From contig NZ_CP021850.1 in NCBI RefSeq assembly GCF_002896855.1, forward strand, positions 2,071,665-2,135,664: a stretch of 64,000 nucleotides of DNA, written 5' to 3'. Of the stretch, positions 8,747-17,630 are shown piece after piece. The notes beneath the pieces are model-generated. The model ran no database searches, was not told the origin of the DNA, and worked only from the letters and a program-made list of their open reading frames with translations. Source of the DNA: Clostridium thermosuccinogenes. GTDB lineage: Bacteria > Bacillota > Clostridia > Acetivibrionales > DSM-5807. The position numbers and the translations under genes are program-made. Numbering within the stretch: the stretch's first letter is position 1; every line of letters begins with the position of its first letter.

Positions 8747-8770
8747 ATTTTAGGAAAGGATGTGTTTTTA

Positions 8771-8974
8771 TTGGATCGGAAGAAAATACTCAGAATCAAT
8801 GAACTGGCGAAAAAAGCAAAAAATGAGGGACTTACCCCTGAGGAAAAAAAGGAACAAGAGATTTTAAGAAGAGAATATATAGAAGCCTTTAAATCCAACT
8901 TAAGAGCTAGTCTTGAGAATATCGTGCCGGCGAAGCCACATCTCAGGAATTCCGGAATGGATAGGAAAAATTAG
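8771..8974 (+). CDS. DUF896 (YnzC/UPF0291) family small protein
   Basis: A protein of about 67 residues with the family pattern [21 protein letters not shown] followed by [18 protein letters not shown]. Homologues are small helical cytoplasmic proteins of Firmicutes; in Bacillus the family is linked to the SOS-regulated yneA operon, but its activity is unknown. The open frame can start at GTG 8762, but that codon is only 2 bases from the AGGAAAGG box. The TTG at 8771 is 11 bases away and gives the usual short N-terminus before KKILRIN, so I prefer it. It is a single gene with its own promoter. Confidence 0.85.
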   Translation: MDRKKILRINELAKKAKNEGLTPEEKKEQEILRREYIEAFKSNLRASLENIVPAKPHLRNSGMDRKN

Positions 8975-8980
8975 GACTTT

Positions 8981-9018
8981 TAAAACAAAAAAGATGGTAG
9001 TTTAAAAACTGCCATCTT
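8981..9018 (-). terminator. Terminator of the pncB transcript
   Basis: A 13-bp stem, 8991-9003 with 9006-9018 (one G-U pair), read on the minus strand and followed by TTTTTTGTTTT. It lies 165 bases beyond the pncB stop. Confidence 0.8.
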
Positions 9019-9183
9019 AACATATCAAAATAAATCACATATCGAAAGCATATTTCATATCGAAAAAATGGAAACGTCTGTTTAATTTTAGGTATGAAGA
9101 AGGGATTAATTACTGTACATTTAACTCCCAACGCCTGAAATATAAGGCAAATCACAACATATATGCACTTAAGGGTATAAAGC

Positions 9184-10647
9184 TTATCTAAAGGTGTTTT
9201 CCTTAAGCATGCGGTGCTTTAAATCCCAAAGAGGCTGTGACAGGTCAACATAATAGCTGTGAGGATTTTCGAACCTAAGCACTTCATCCCATAGAGTGTC
9301 TATCTGTTGCTTGCAGTATTCTTTAATCTCTTTTAATTCAGGACTTTTGTATATGCATTTGCCTTTTTCAAAGATTTTAACCCGGAGCTTTTTCGCATAA
9401 AAGTCTTTGACAATTTTTCTTTTCCATGTATGCTCAGGATCAAAAATCTCGTAAGGTTGGCTGTCATCTATGGTCTCATCATGCAGTGTTATGACATCGG
9501 CTATAGCTTTCCCGCTGCTTCGGCTAAAAAGCCTGTAGACTTCCTTGAATCCGGGATTGGTTATCTTGCCGACATTTTCACTCACCTTAATCTTAGGAAT
9601 GATCTGACCGTTTTCCTCGATTGCAGCCAGCTTGTATACACCACCAAAAACCGGTTCCGATCTGGAGGTTATGAGCCTTTCTCCCACACCGAACTGGTCT
9701 ATCTTGGCACCCTGCATCAGTATATCCCGGATTATATACTCATCCAGGGAATTGGAAGCAACAATGGCGCAATCGGAAAATCCTGCTTCATCCAGCATTT
9801 TTCTGGCTTCCTTGGACAGATAGGTTACGTCTCCGCTGTCAATCCTTATCCCCTTTGGTCTGAAACCCCTTGGAAGCACTTCTTCATTAAATACCCTTAT
9901 AGCGTTGGGAACACCAGACTTAAGAACATTGTAGGTATCCACCAGAAGGACGCAGTTGTCAGGATATACCCGGGCATATGCCTTAAATGCCTCATACTCG
10001 TTGGGGAACATCTGAACCCAGCTGTGAGCCATCGTTCCCAGAGCGGGTACTCCAAATTCCCTGTCCGCCAGCGTGCATGCCGTTCCGCTGCATCCGCCTA
10101 TATAAGCTGCTCTCGCCCCAAGGATGGCGCTATCATGTCCCTGTGCCCTTCTGGAGCCGAATTCCATGACCGGTCTTCCCTGGGCTGCTCTTACTATCCG
10201 GTTTGCTTTAGTGGCTATAAGGCTTTGATGGTTTATTGTAAGCAAAATCATGGTTTCTACAAACTGGGACTGTATAGCCGGACCTCTTACCGTCAATATG
10301 GGCTCACCGGGAAATATAGGCGTTCCTTCCGGCATGGCCCAGACGTCACATACGAACTTGAAGTTTCTTAAATACTCGAGGAATTTTTCACTGAAAATTT
10401 TTTTGCTTCTCAAGTATTCTATATCCTGCTCATCAAATTTAAGTTCATTCAAATACTCAATAATCTGCTCAAGGCCGGCCATTATGGCAAAGCCGCCGTT
10501 ATCCGGCACCTTTCTGAAAAACATATCAAAATATGAAATCTTATCGCCTATTCCATTTTCCAGATATCCATTAGCCATGGTGATTTCATAAAAATCCGTC
10601 AGCATCGTCAAATTCAATTTTTCACCGCGATAACTGTATTCTGTCAT
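9184..10647 (-). CDS. pncB: Nicotinate phosphoribosyltransferase
   Basis: A 487-residue enzyme of NAD salvage. It joins nicotinate and PRPP to form nicotinate mononucleotide, using ATP. The N-terminal LTMLTDFYEITMANGY, the central EFGSRRAQGHDSA and the LVDTYN and IRIDSGD stretches are hallmarks of the family and include phosphoribosyl-binding residues. Length is normal. A GGAGATG box lies upstream of the ATG. It follows the homocysteine methyltransferase gene on the same strand after a 62-base gap, so they may share a transcript. It acts in the cytoplasm. Confidence in the assignment is high. Confidence 0.95.
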   Translation of the reverse strand: MTEYSYRGEKLNLTMLTDFYEITMANGYLENGIGDKISYFDMFFRKVPDNGGFAIMAGLEQIIEYLNELKFDEQDIEYLRSKKIFSEKFLEYLRNFKFVCDVWAMPEGTPIFPGEPILTVRGPAIQSQFVETMILLTINHQSLIATKANRIVRAAQGRPVMEFGSRRAQGHDSAILGARAAYIGGCSGTACTLADREFGVPALGTMAHSWVQMFPNEYEAFKAYARVYPDNCVLLVDTYNVLKSGVPNAIRVFNEEVLPRGFRPKGIRIDSGDVTYLSKEARKMLDEAGFSDCAIVASNSLDEYIIRDILMQGAKIDQFGVGERLITSRSEPVFGGVYKLAAIEENGQIIPKIKVSENVGKITNPGFKEVYRLFSRSSGKAIADVITLHDETIDDSQPYEIFDPEHTWKRKIVKDFYAKKLRVKIFEKGKCIYKSPELKEIKEYCKQQIDTLWDEVLRFENPHSYYVDLSQPLWDLKHRMLKENTFR

Positions 10648-10709
10648 GTACTAATCCATCTCCTGTTATATATAAAAAGTTAGCATTATTTGCCTCGCCG
10701 GCAACCTAA

Positions 10710-12041
10710 TCAGCCCAAAATACCACGATCCAGGACCGTGCTTCCATATTTTCCGGCTGTTTTCAGCAGTTCCTCAATATTATCTTTTCCTGTATCGGGA
10801 ATTATGACACCGGCTTTGCCTTTATAAAGACGGAGGGCATAATCCAGCGCTTTTGCATTGCAGGTTTCCAATATAAAGGGTTCCCTGACATAGCTCTGAA
10901 GGGTGTTGGCCACCTGCGCCAAAAGCTTTTCGTCTCCTTCAGCACCATCGATATTTATGTACACAGCGGTGTAACCATCGCAGGAAAGATCCATTGCCCT
11001 GTCGGCAACAGCATCCATATCAGCATTTTTCAGCTCTTCCAGCAAACCAGTATCCTTTCTGGCATCAATGAATCCAATGTCCGCAGGCTCAAGGCCGTCC
11101 ACCGATAGCGTTTTTACCCCGGATGATATCACTTTTTCAGCCCTGTCTTGAATCTCAGGGACTTCAATGCCGTCAATCCTTTCTCTCAAGGCTTTGATGA
11201 AGTCCGGAGTAGTGCCGCAGCAGCCGCCTATAAGCCGCACGCCTGATTTCACATATTCTTCGGCCAGGGAAGAAAATCTCTCCGGTGTTTCTTTATATAC
11301 CACATTGCCGTCTACTGTTTCAGGCAAGCCTGCATTGGGTTTTACCGCAAGGGGTATACCTCCTGCCTTAGACATTGCTTTGACTATATCCAGCAGATGC
11401 TCAGGCCCAAGGGAACAATTAGTTCCTATCATATCTGCCCCCAGGGATTTTAAAACAACTGCTGCAGTATATGGGTCGGTGCCCATCAATGTCCTTCCAT
11501 TGGCTTCAAAGGCAACAGAGCATATAACAGGCAGATCCGTCTCTTCCTTCGCTGCCAGGAGGGCCGCTCTCAATTCGGCTATATCGGTAAAGGTCTCGAA
11601 ATTGATCAAATCGACACCGCCGTCAGCTACTGCTCTTACCTGTTCCTTAAACAAATCATAAGCTTTTTCAAAGGTTAATTCTCCTGAAGGCTCAAAAAGC
11701 TTACCAATAGGACCGATGGATGCTGCGACAAATCCATCCTTTCCCATAACCTCGCGGGCAAGCCTCGCCCCTTCATAGTTTAACTCATAGGTTTTATCCG
11801 CCAGGGAATACTGCTCAAGTTTCAGACGGTTTCCTTGGAATGTATTGGTCTGTATTACATCGGACCCGGCTTCTTTATACATACTGTATATTTTTTTTAC
11901 CACGTCACTGTGCTCTATATTCCATAGCTCCGGGCACTCTCCTCCGCTCATGCCGAATTTTTGCAGCATAGTGCCCTTTGACCCGTCATAAATAAGTACC
12001 TTTTTACCTGCAAGCGTCAGAAAATCCTTCAAATCCATCAT
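10710..12041 (-). CDS. Homocysteine S-methyltransferase family protein
   Basis: About 443 residues. The N-terminal 300 form a homocysteine methyltransferase barrel: YDGSKGTMLQ at the start, QTNTFQGN, GTNCSLGPE and GGCCGTTPDFI, where the three Cys bind the catalytic zinc. The last 130 residues are a separate small domain. It resembles the first module of cobalamin-dependent MetH and could pair with a corrinoid protein elsewhere to make methionine. The open frame starts at a TTG (12068), but an internal GGGGAG box points to ATG 12041, ATG 12038 or TTG 12032. The start is therefore uncertain within 10 bases. A leader of about 280 bases separates it from the nearest promoter. Confidence 0.82.
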   Translation of the reverse strand: MMDLKDFLTLAGKKVLIYDGSKGTMLQKFGMSGGECPELWNIEHSDVVKKIYSMYKEAGSDVIQTNTFQGNRLKLEQYSLADKTYELNYEGARLAREVMGKDGFVAASIGPIGKLFEPSGELTFEKAYDLFKEQVRAVADGGVDLINFETFTDIAELRAALLAAKEETDLPVICSVAFEANGRTLMGTDPYTAAVVLKSLGADMIGTNCSLGPEHLLDIVKAMSKAGGIPLAVKPNAGLPETVDGNVVYKETPERFSSLAEEYVKSGVRLIGGCCGTTPDFIKALRERIDGIEVPEIQDRAEKVISSGVKTLSVDGLEPADIGFIDARKDTGLLEELKNADMDAVADRAMDLSCDGYTAVYINIDGAEGDEKLLAQVANTLQSYVREPFILETCNAKALDYALRLYKGKAGVIIPDTGKDNIEELLKTAGKYGSTVLDRGILG

Positions 12042-12326
12042 CTCCCCGTAAAAAATCCATATCTCCAATCAACTTTTTTTGAACTGTTAAGTATTTAATC
12101 AATCGATTCAGACCGATTTAGAGCATGTTCCTCTAGCATTTATTGAATTTTGCAGCGCTCCTATTATATAAACAGCATGCTGCAAGCCCCGTATCGCTTT
12201 TACCCTTTATTGAGTTTTTGCAACTTACTTTTATTATATCGCTTTGCGCATTGTGTGTAAAAATCCTCACAATACAAAAAAACTTCTACCCCTACTATAA
12301 AATAAAGGAGAAGTGTAATTATATTA
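12042..12326 (-). promoter_or_regulatory. Long untranslated leader with possible secondary structure
   Basis: If the promoter at 12327-12355 is real, about 280 bases are transcribed before the methyltransferase start. The leader contains inverted repeats such as TTGCAGC/GCTGCAA and ATTGTG/CACAAT. I looked for S-box, T-box and cobalamin-riboswitch core motifs and did not find them. Confidence 0.4.
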
Positions 12327-12355
12327 ATATTATATTTAAAAGAAAGAAGTGTCAA
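12327..12355 (-). promoter_or_regulatory. Promoter upstream of the methyltransferase leader
   Basis: On the minus strand, TTGACA (12355-12350), 17-bp spacer, TAATAT (12332-12327). Confidence 0.7.
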
Positions 12356-12419
12356 TACAGGTTATTTTTGCATACGGAGGACTTCGGTAAAGGAAAAGTA
12401 TATGATAAAGCTGGTCCCA

Positions 12420-13070
12420 TCAGCTTTTTATATTATGTTTGAAGGCATATATGGCAGCCTGGGTTCTATCTGCCACCTTTAGCTTTTTAAATATGTTGGA
12501 CACATGGTTTTTTACAGTTTTCTCGCTTATGTAAAGATGCTTTGCTATCTCCTTGTTTATCATGCCTTCCGCTATAAGCTCCAGGACCTCTTTCTCCCTT
12601 GAAGTAAGATTGTTTTCTTCGCATTTTTCTTTTTCATTCAGGGTGATTCTGTTAAATTCTTTTACCAGTTCTTTTGTCATGCTCGCCTGAATATATGATT
12701 GTCCGGCATAGACATTTCTAATTGCATCTATCAACACATCAGGCTCGGCATCTTTAAGGACATAACCTTCAGCACCCATCTGTATCGTTTTGAACAGGTA
12801 TTCCCTATCTTCATGGACGGTTAAAACAATTATTTTAGATGGGTTCTTTTCCTGTTTTAATGTGTTAATAGCCTGCAGTCCGTTTATGCCCGGCATATTT
12901 ATGTCCATCAAAATAACATCCGGCTTTAATTCCCTTGCAAGCTTTATTGCTTCATCTCCGTTTGAAGCCTGGGCTACAACAAAAATATCCTTTTCCAGCT
13001 CCAGGATTTGCTTTAACCCCTGTCTGATAATAGAATGGTCATCAGCTAACAAAACACTAATTTTGCTCAT
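12420..13070 (-). CDS. degU: DegU-like NarL/FixJ response regulator
   Basis: A 216-residue regulator. The receiver domain has the acidic pair ADD (10-11 region) and the phosphorylation site Asp56 in DVILMDINMPG. The C-terminal LuxR-type helix-turn-helix reads LTSREKEVLELIAEGMINKEIAKHLYISEKTVKNH in overlapping segments. Its first codons overlap the end of the kinase gene by 14 bases, so the pair is translationally coupled. In Bacillus, DegU controls exoenzymes, motility and competence. The assignment as DegU rather than another NarL-type regulator rests on the DegS-like partner. Confidence 0.9.
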   Translation of the reverse strand: MSKISVLLADDHSIIRQGLKQILELEKDIFVVAQASNGDEAIKLARELKPDVILMDINMPGINGLQAINTLKQEKNPSKIIVLTVHEDREYLFKTIQMGAEGYVLKDAEPDVLIDAIRNVYAGQSYIQASMTKELVKEFNRITLNEKEKCEENNLTSREKEVLELIAEGMINKEIAKHLYISEKTVKNHVSNIFKKLKVADRTQAAIYAFKHNIKS

Positions 13071-14238
13071 TCATATCCTCCTCCTTCTGAACTAAAGGTA
13101 ATACTATATTTATCCGAGTACCGATGCCTGATCTTGAACTGATATGCATTTCACCCCCAAGGAGTTCGACCCTTTCTCTCATGCTTACAAGTCCAAATCC
13201 ACCGTTTATGTCCTCGCCGTATTTTTTCAAACTATCCTGATCAAAACCTTTACCATCGTCATAAATGTTCAGTTTTAAACAATCTTCATAAAAATCAATA
13301 TTTATTGCCGCATTTCTTGCTTGTGAGTGCTTTCTTATGTTGCTGACGGCTTCCTGTATTATTCTGAAAGTGGTAAGAGATATGATTGATTTTACATTCT
13401 CATTTTTTCCCCTAGCCTTGAAAACTACATTTATGCCTGTTTCATCCTCAAAGGTTGCGATATATCTTTGCAAAGTAGGTACTAAACCGAGATCGTCCAG
13501 GGACATTGGCCTTAAGTCATATATGATCCTTCTAACATCCCGGAGACTGCCTCTTACAACATCCTTCAGGCTTCTAAGCTCCTCCTTCGCCTTTTCGATA
13601 TCCACGTCAATTAATTTTTCGCAGATTTCAGCTTTTAACACGACATTGGACATCGATTGAGCCGGGCCATCATGGATCTCCCTGGCTACTCTTTTTCTTT
13701 CTTCTTCCTGGGACTTTATTATCTTAAAACCAATATACTGCTTTTGTTTGATATCTTCAAGCTGTAAGCTTAACTCCTGAAGATCGCCTGTTAAATATCC
13801 GAGTACAGCGGCTACCTGAGTGATCAGCCTTTCTGCCTTTTCTACGGTCTTATAGGCTTCTTTTATTCTAACTTCCAGATAATTGCGTCTCTTGACCAGA
13901 TATTGCTCCTGCTCGCGTTTCACAGCTAGCTCTATACGAAGATTATCGGCTTTTTCATAAGCCTGCTTGAGTTCTTCCTGTGAAAACTTATGAAAATTCT
14001 TGTTAACATACATTAACTTTCTTTTGCTTTCTTGCAATTCAATCTCTATTTCTGCCACCTTTTTTACAAGTTCCTTCACCTGCTCCTTAAGCTGACGCAT
14101 TTCACTTTCCAGAGCTTTGCACTCATTTCTTGCACTTTCTGCGATGTCAAAGATTTCAGATTTGCTATTGTTTATTGCTTCTATAGTTCTTTTTATTATG
14201 CTGTCCAGCTTATTAAAGTCAAGTTTAGTATTGCTCAC
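13057..14238 (-). CDS. degS: DegS-like cytoplasmic sensor histidine kinase
   Basis: About 393 residues with no membrane segment. An N-terminal half made of long coiled coil (roughly residues 40-170) is followed by the HisKA_3 motif ERKRVAREIHDGPAQSMSN, with the phospho-accepting His. Next come LRPMSLDDLGLVPTL and an HATPase domain with DDGKGFD and GGFGLVSMRER. This is the DegS architecture. The open frame extends to a TTG at 14292 without a ribosome binding site. GTG at 14238 has GGGGGA 8 bases upstream and gives SNTKLDFNKLD, the usual N-terminus of the family, so I use it. The kinase phosphorylates the overlapping DegU-like regulator. Confidence 0.9.
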   Translation of the reverse strand: MSNTKLDFNKLDSIIKRTIEAINNSKSEIFDIAESARNECKALESEMRQLKEQVKELVKKVAEIEIELQESKRKLMYVNKNFHKFSQEELKQAYEKADNLRIELAVKREQEQYLVKRRNYLEVRIKEAYKTVEKAERLITQVAAVLGYLTGDLQELSLQLEDIKQKQYIGFKIIKSQEEERKRVAREIHDGPAQSMSNVVLKAEICEKLIDVDIEKAKEELRSLKDVVRGSLRDVRRIIYDLRPMSLDDLGLVPTLQRYIATFEDETGINVVFKARGKNENVKSIISLTTFRIIQEAVSNIRKHSQARNAAINIDFYEDCLKLNIYDDGKGFDQDSLKKYGEDINGGFGLVSMRERVELLGGEMHISSRSGIGTRINIVLPLVQKEEDMNEQN

Positions 14239-14485
14239 CAGTGTTTCCCCCACAATTTTTAATATAATTATGCGGTCATCTTTTGAAGTCAATATATATA
14301 TTTATATCATTAATGAGTGAAAAAAGAAATGGAATATCTAATATTTTACTTTCTGTTGAAAGTATTACAGCAAGGGTACTACAGCATAATTAGACATATT
14401 CTATGTGTGGGCGACAATTCCTCTGTAATAATTTTCCATAGGATTACTATTTGAATTTTTCGACAAAAAAATATTATATAAATTG
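14239..14485. other. Intergenic spacer with no gene seen
   Basis: AT-rich sequence between divergently transcribed degS and tRNA-Lys. It holds the degS ribosome binding site and no ORF with a usable start. Confidence 0.5.
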
Positions 14486-14514
14486 TTGACAAGTTCATCC
14501 TTTGCTCTTATAAT
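14486..14514 (+). promoter_or_regulatory. tRNA-Lys promoter
   Basis: Near-consensus TTGACA (14486-14491), 17-bp spacer, TATAAT (14509-14514), 18 bases before the mature tRNA end. Confidence 0.9.
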
Positions 14515-14532
14515 AATAAAGTGTTCAAAAGC

Positions 14533-14608
14533 GCGCCATTAGCTCAGTTGGTAGAGCACCTGACTCTTAATCAGGGTGTCCCGGGTTCGAGTCCCTGATG
14601 GCGCACCA
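14533..14608 (+). tRNA. tRNA-Lys (anticodon CTT)
   Basis: A 76-base cloverleaf. The acceptor stem GCGCCAT pairs with ATGGCGC, the D-loop has AGCTCAGTTGG, the anticodon loop CTCTTAA gives CTT, the T arm has GGTTCGAGTCC, and CCA is encoded at the 3' end. It is a single-gene transcript with its own promoter and terminator. Confidence 0.97.
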
Positions 14609-14611
14609 AAA

Positions 14612-14641
14612 AAGCCCTTTTAGACAAAAGGGCTTTTTTTA
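14612..14641 (+). terminator. tRNA-Lys terminator
   Basis: AAGCCCTTTT pairs with AAAAGGGCTT, followed by a T-run, directly after the tRNA. Confidence 0.95.
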
Positions 14642-14730
14642 TGATTTTACATTGCTTTATTATTAAATTTAAATTCCTTCAAAATTTATTATTTGCTAAA
14701 TCATCATTTGGCAGCATTTATCCTATCCTA

Positions 14731-14931
14731 TTAAAACTCGTCGTCTGAGTACAGATCTCCACCCTCCATTATCTGATCATATATATGCGCTATCTCATCA
14801 TATACTTCGTAATTGGAATTTTCTTCATTGTTTAAAAATTCTTCCAAATCCGATATGTCAGTAATCTCCATAGGGTAATCGGTATCTTCCAAAAGTTCAT
14901 TTATTTTCTCAAACATAGAATTAAGATCCAT
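14731..14931 (-). CDS. Small acidic protein (66 aa), unknown function
   Basis: A 66-residue, strongly acidic protein (many Asp and Glu, very few Lys or Arg) with a predicted helical middle (MFEKINELL) and an acidic tail, GGDLYSDDEF. A very strong TAAGGAGGG box 6 bases before the ATG says it is translated. It has no cysteine, signal peptide or membrane segment. I do not recognise a family. The charge would fit a small nucleic-acid mimic or a protein partner, but that is speculation. It stands alone between the tRNA and the S41 peptidase. Confidence 0.65.
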   Translation of the reverse strand: MDLNSMFEKINELLEDTDYPMEITDISDLEEFLNNEENSNYEVYDEIAHIYDQIMEGGDLYSDDEF

Positions 14932-15427
14932 ACTAACCCTCCTTAAAAACTTGTTTCAGTCATAATATTATGAGTAAACCCCAGGATATTATTCATATAA
15001 ATTATAGCGCAGTTAAAATTCTCCTCTGTTTCTATAGTTGACAGATGCAAATTGATAAAGCAAGGAGGGACATCCCTTTCGCCTTTTAAAAACAATGGAC
15101 TCAGATGCCAAAATATCATTTCTGTCATAAAAATTGCGGTAACAATTAGGACAACTTGTGGTAAAATTAGTTTGTTGACTTTATATATGAAAATACATGG
15201 AAATAAATATGAATGCGAAATAACGAAATTTCATTATGAGTTTTATGTCTTGGATTTATGGGAGATAGACATTAAATAAGCTGTGCATAATTGCAAAAGG
15301 TATTTCTTAGCGAAAATTTGAAGCATCAAAATGAATCCATATTTAGCAAGCAAAATACGCAGTGATCACATAAATATGATATGTGTAAGGAATATTAAAA
15401 TATACCGATGGTATGGGAGATGACGCC
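14932..15427. other. Long intergenic region, no convincing gene
   Basis: About 490 bases of AT-rich DNA between divergent genes. Short frames here lack ribosome binding sites and look random. It must contain the promoters of both flanking genes, but I could not fix them with confidence. Confidence 0.4.
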
Positions 15428-16351
15428 ATGAAAAAAACAGCCACTGTAGAAGAGCAGCTAAAAAAAATGAAGAAACGCTTCTTTATTTTGCTGACCTTTT
15501 TTATTCTCTTTCTGACTGTTGTGGGAATATACATATACCTGAATTATGATTACTTGGCTTTTAAGCACTTGATCTCCCAGAATTACATATATACCGACAC
15601 CCTTGATGAAATCTTTAAAAAAGAGCTTAAGAGAGATGTCAATGGAAAATATTATTCCTATTTCGACAACCTCGTGATTTCTGTAGTGACGAAATATATT
15701 CAAAGCGCCAACAATGACAGATATACCTACCTGTATCTTCCCGAGAATTTAAAACAGGTAAAAGAAGAAGAAAAGGAAGAGGCATCTCAGTCTGAGATAA
15801 AGGAGCTTAATGATAAAACTGTATTGCTAAGATTGACCAACTTTTCGAAATATACTCAAGAATTCGTACTAGACAATACTGAAAAACTGGATGACTACCC
15901 TTATCTCATTTTGGATCTCAGGGACAATTATGGAGGAGATATAGACGCCATGGCGCGCATATCCGACGTGTTTCTGCCCAAGGGAAAGATAATTGCCACC
16001 GACCGTATGCGAATTTTCAACAGGATATACAAGGCAAAACACAAAGATATGTTGGAATATGAAAGAATCATAATACTTCAAAATGAAAATACCGCCAGCG
16101 CTTCGGAAAATATGATTGCTGCACTGAAGGACAACCTTGAGAATGTCACCCTTCTGGGTCAAACGACCTTCGGCAAAGGCATCGGCCAATTTACACTGCC
16201 ATTAAGGAGAGGATATGCAGTAAAAGCAACCGTCCTTTTTTGGGATACGCCGAACAATATAAACATACAGGGCAAAGGCATATCTCCGGATATTTTTTAT
16301 GATGGAGAGGATGCAGTTGATTATGCCCTTTCAATAATAGATGATATCTAA
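15428..16351 (+). CDS. Membrane-anchored S41 (C-terminal processing) peptidase
   Basis: About 307 residues. An N-terminal signal anchor lies after a Lys-rich stretch (ILLTFFILFLTVVGIYIYL), and the body faces outside. The S41 catalytic part has YLILDLRDNYGG, the Ser in NENTASASEN and the Lys in TTFGKGIGQ, the Ser-Lys dyad of the family. No PDZ domain is visible between anchor and protease, unlike CtpA/CtpB. The frame opens at 15413, but ATG 15428 has GGGAG 9 bases upstream. The substrate is unknown. It stands alone. Confidence 0.85.
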   Translation: MKKTATVEEQLKKMKKRFFILLTFFILFLTVVGIYIYLNYDYLAFKHLISQNYIYTDTLDEIFKKELKRDVNGKYYSYFDNLVISVVTKYIQSANNDRYTYLYLPENLKQVKEEEKEEASQSEIKELNDKTVLLRLTNFSKYTQEFVLDNTEKLDDYPYLILDLRDNYGGDIDAMARISDVFLPKGKIIATDRMRIFNRIYKAKHKDMLEYERIIILQNENTASASENMIAALKDNLENVTLLGQTTFGKGIGQFTLPLRRGYAVKATVLFWDTPNNINIQGKGISPDIFYDGEDAVDYALSIIDDI

Positions 16352-16539
16352 AGCAAACTAAAATCGAAGGGAAAATACATGATAGAATAAAATATGTATG
16401 TCTGGAACCATAGGACAATGGATGACTATTAACTTCATATTATTTTTTAAGTAATCATTTGGTATAAGATTTACAACTTGTCTCATTATGTAAATTTTAA
16501 AAAATTTCTGATATTTTGCATTTAGTTGACAAATTGTTG

Positions 16540-16568
16540 TTGACAATAATTACCACTGGTGATATTCT
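16540..16568 (+). promoter_or_regulatory. Putative promoter of the 75-aa orphan
   Basis: TTGACA (16540-16545), 17-bp spacer, TATTCT (16563-16568). A second TTGAC lies 15 bases upstream. Confidence 0.55.
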
Positions 16569-16624
16569 TTATTATGTATGGATCCAATCAAATAAATAAA
16601 ACACTTGGAGGTGTTTTATGATTT

Positions 16625-16852
16625 ATGATAGATAATGACCTATTGGTATGTACCACAAAGATTTTGATCCTGTTATCTAATCTTTTTAACTCCAATAAAA
16701 TTGACTTTGAAGTTCTAAAAAGTAATTCTTGCAATAAACTAAAATTTCTTGAAAGCGGTCTCGATTGCATCGAGGATCTAAAGGATAGGGAACTTGCCCT
16801 GTCGGTTATAAATTCTTACAAGTCGATTTTTGCATCTAATGAAAAAGTATAA
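16625..16852 (+). CDS. Small orphan protein (75 aa)
   Basis: A 75-residue protein, mostly helical, with two Cys and no family that I recognise. A promoter-like site lies at 16540. A GGAGG box at 16607 sits within the hairpin AAAACAC/GTGTTTT (16599-16618), which could mask it. An ATG at 16618 opens a five-codon frame just before the ATG at 16625, so the real start is not certain. It may be a regulated small gene or a decayed one. Confidence 0.4.
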   Translation: MIDNDLLVCTTKILILLSNLFNSNKIDFEVLKSNSCNKLKFLESGLDCIEDLKDRELALSVINSYKSIFASNEKV

Positions 16853-17030
16853 GCCCGGTATACGAGCAAGTTATATTAACAAGTAAAAGTTATGTAAAGC
16901 TGCAAATATCTACCTGTCCTAAGCGTTTCTCTGTCACCTGTTTTTCAGTTTTTTTGATGGCTTTTCGGGAAGGGAGGTATTAACCGGGGATATTCCATAT
17001 TTATACAATATGTAAAAAGTTATAAATCAT
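16853..17030. other. Spacer before the IS200-like element
   Basis: No gene or clear signal is seen in this stretch. Confidence 0.4.
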
Positions 17031-17031
17031 A

Positions 17032-17190
17032 ACCACCCGTCCAACGGGTGGTTTGCTCTACCCCTATAAGGGGATGTTACCGGCCAGCGCCTAAAGACGC
17101 TGGCTTTCACTTTGTTCAAGCCACTATGCCCTTAACTCGTCGCCGCCCCTTAAGGGACGTTTGTACTACCAGCTACCCCTTGAAGGGGTC
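17032..17190. repeat. Cluster of five short hairpins in the IS200-like element
   Basis: In order: CCACCCGT/ACGGGTGG, CCCC/GGGG around TATAA, CCAGCG/CGCTGG, CCCTTAAGGG and CCCCTTGAAGGGG. The last contains the tnpA stop codon. A run of this kind is more than the single end hairpin needed for transposition. Confidence 0.55.
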
Positions 17191-17628
17191 CTCATATTCT
17201 TTTACACTTAATTTATCTAACATAATGTCGTGTTTCTCTTGCTCTTGTATATATTTTCTAATTGTTGCTTCATTTAATCCTACTGTACTAACATAATATC
17301 CTTCTGCCCAAAAGTGACGATTTCCGAATTTATATTTAAGATTTGCGTGCTTGTCAAATATCATGAGTGCACTTTTCCCTTTCAAATATCCCATAAAACT
17401 TGATACACTTATTTTGGGAGGTATACTTACTAGCATATGTATATGATCTGGCATGAGATGTCCCTCTATTATTTCTACTCCCTTATAGCTGCATAGCTGT
17501 TTTATGATATCTCTTATACTTTCCCTGTATTGATTATAAATTATTTTTCGTCTATACTTAGGTGTAAAGACGATGTGATATTTGCACATCCATTTTGTGT
17601 GTGACATATCGTTGCTTTTGTTAGCCAT
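17173..17628 (-). CDS. tnpA: IS200/IS605 family Y1 transposase TnpA
   Basis: A 151-residue single-strand DNA transposase. The HUH motif appears in GHLMPDHIHMLVSIP, and the catalytic Tyr lies in NEATIRKYIQEQ. Other family marks are KYHIVFTPKYRR at the N-terminus and GNRHFWAEGYYVSTVG near the end. Length is normal and the frame is intact, so it may be active. Translation is probably held down by a hairpin that hides the ribosome binding site. Confidence 0.93.
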   Translation of the reverse strand: MANKSNDMSHTKWMCKYHIVFTPKYRRKIIYNQYRESIRDIIKQLCSYKGVEIIEGHLMPDHIHMLVSIPPKISVSSFMGYLKGKSALMIFDKHANLKYKFGNRHFWAEGYYVSTVGLNEATIRKYIQEQEKHDIMLDKLSVKEYEDPFKG

Positions 17629-17630
17629 GA

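Noticed and set aside
9430-10371. 313-codon open frame on the plus strand
   Set aside because: It is antisense to pncB, whose motifs are unmistakable; it has no ribosome binding site.
14533-14608. tRNA-Lys as an integration site
   Set aside because: No repeat of the tRNA 3' end and no integrase lie nearby in the window.
15052-15279. 75-codon open frame between the acidic protein and S41 peptidase genes
   Set aside because: No ribosome binding site, random-looking composition, no family.
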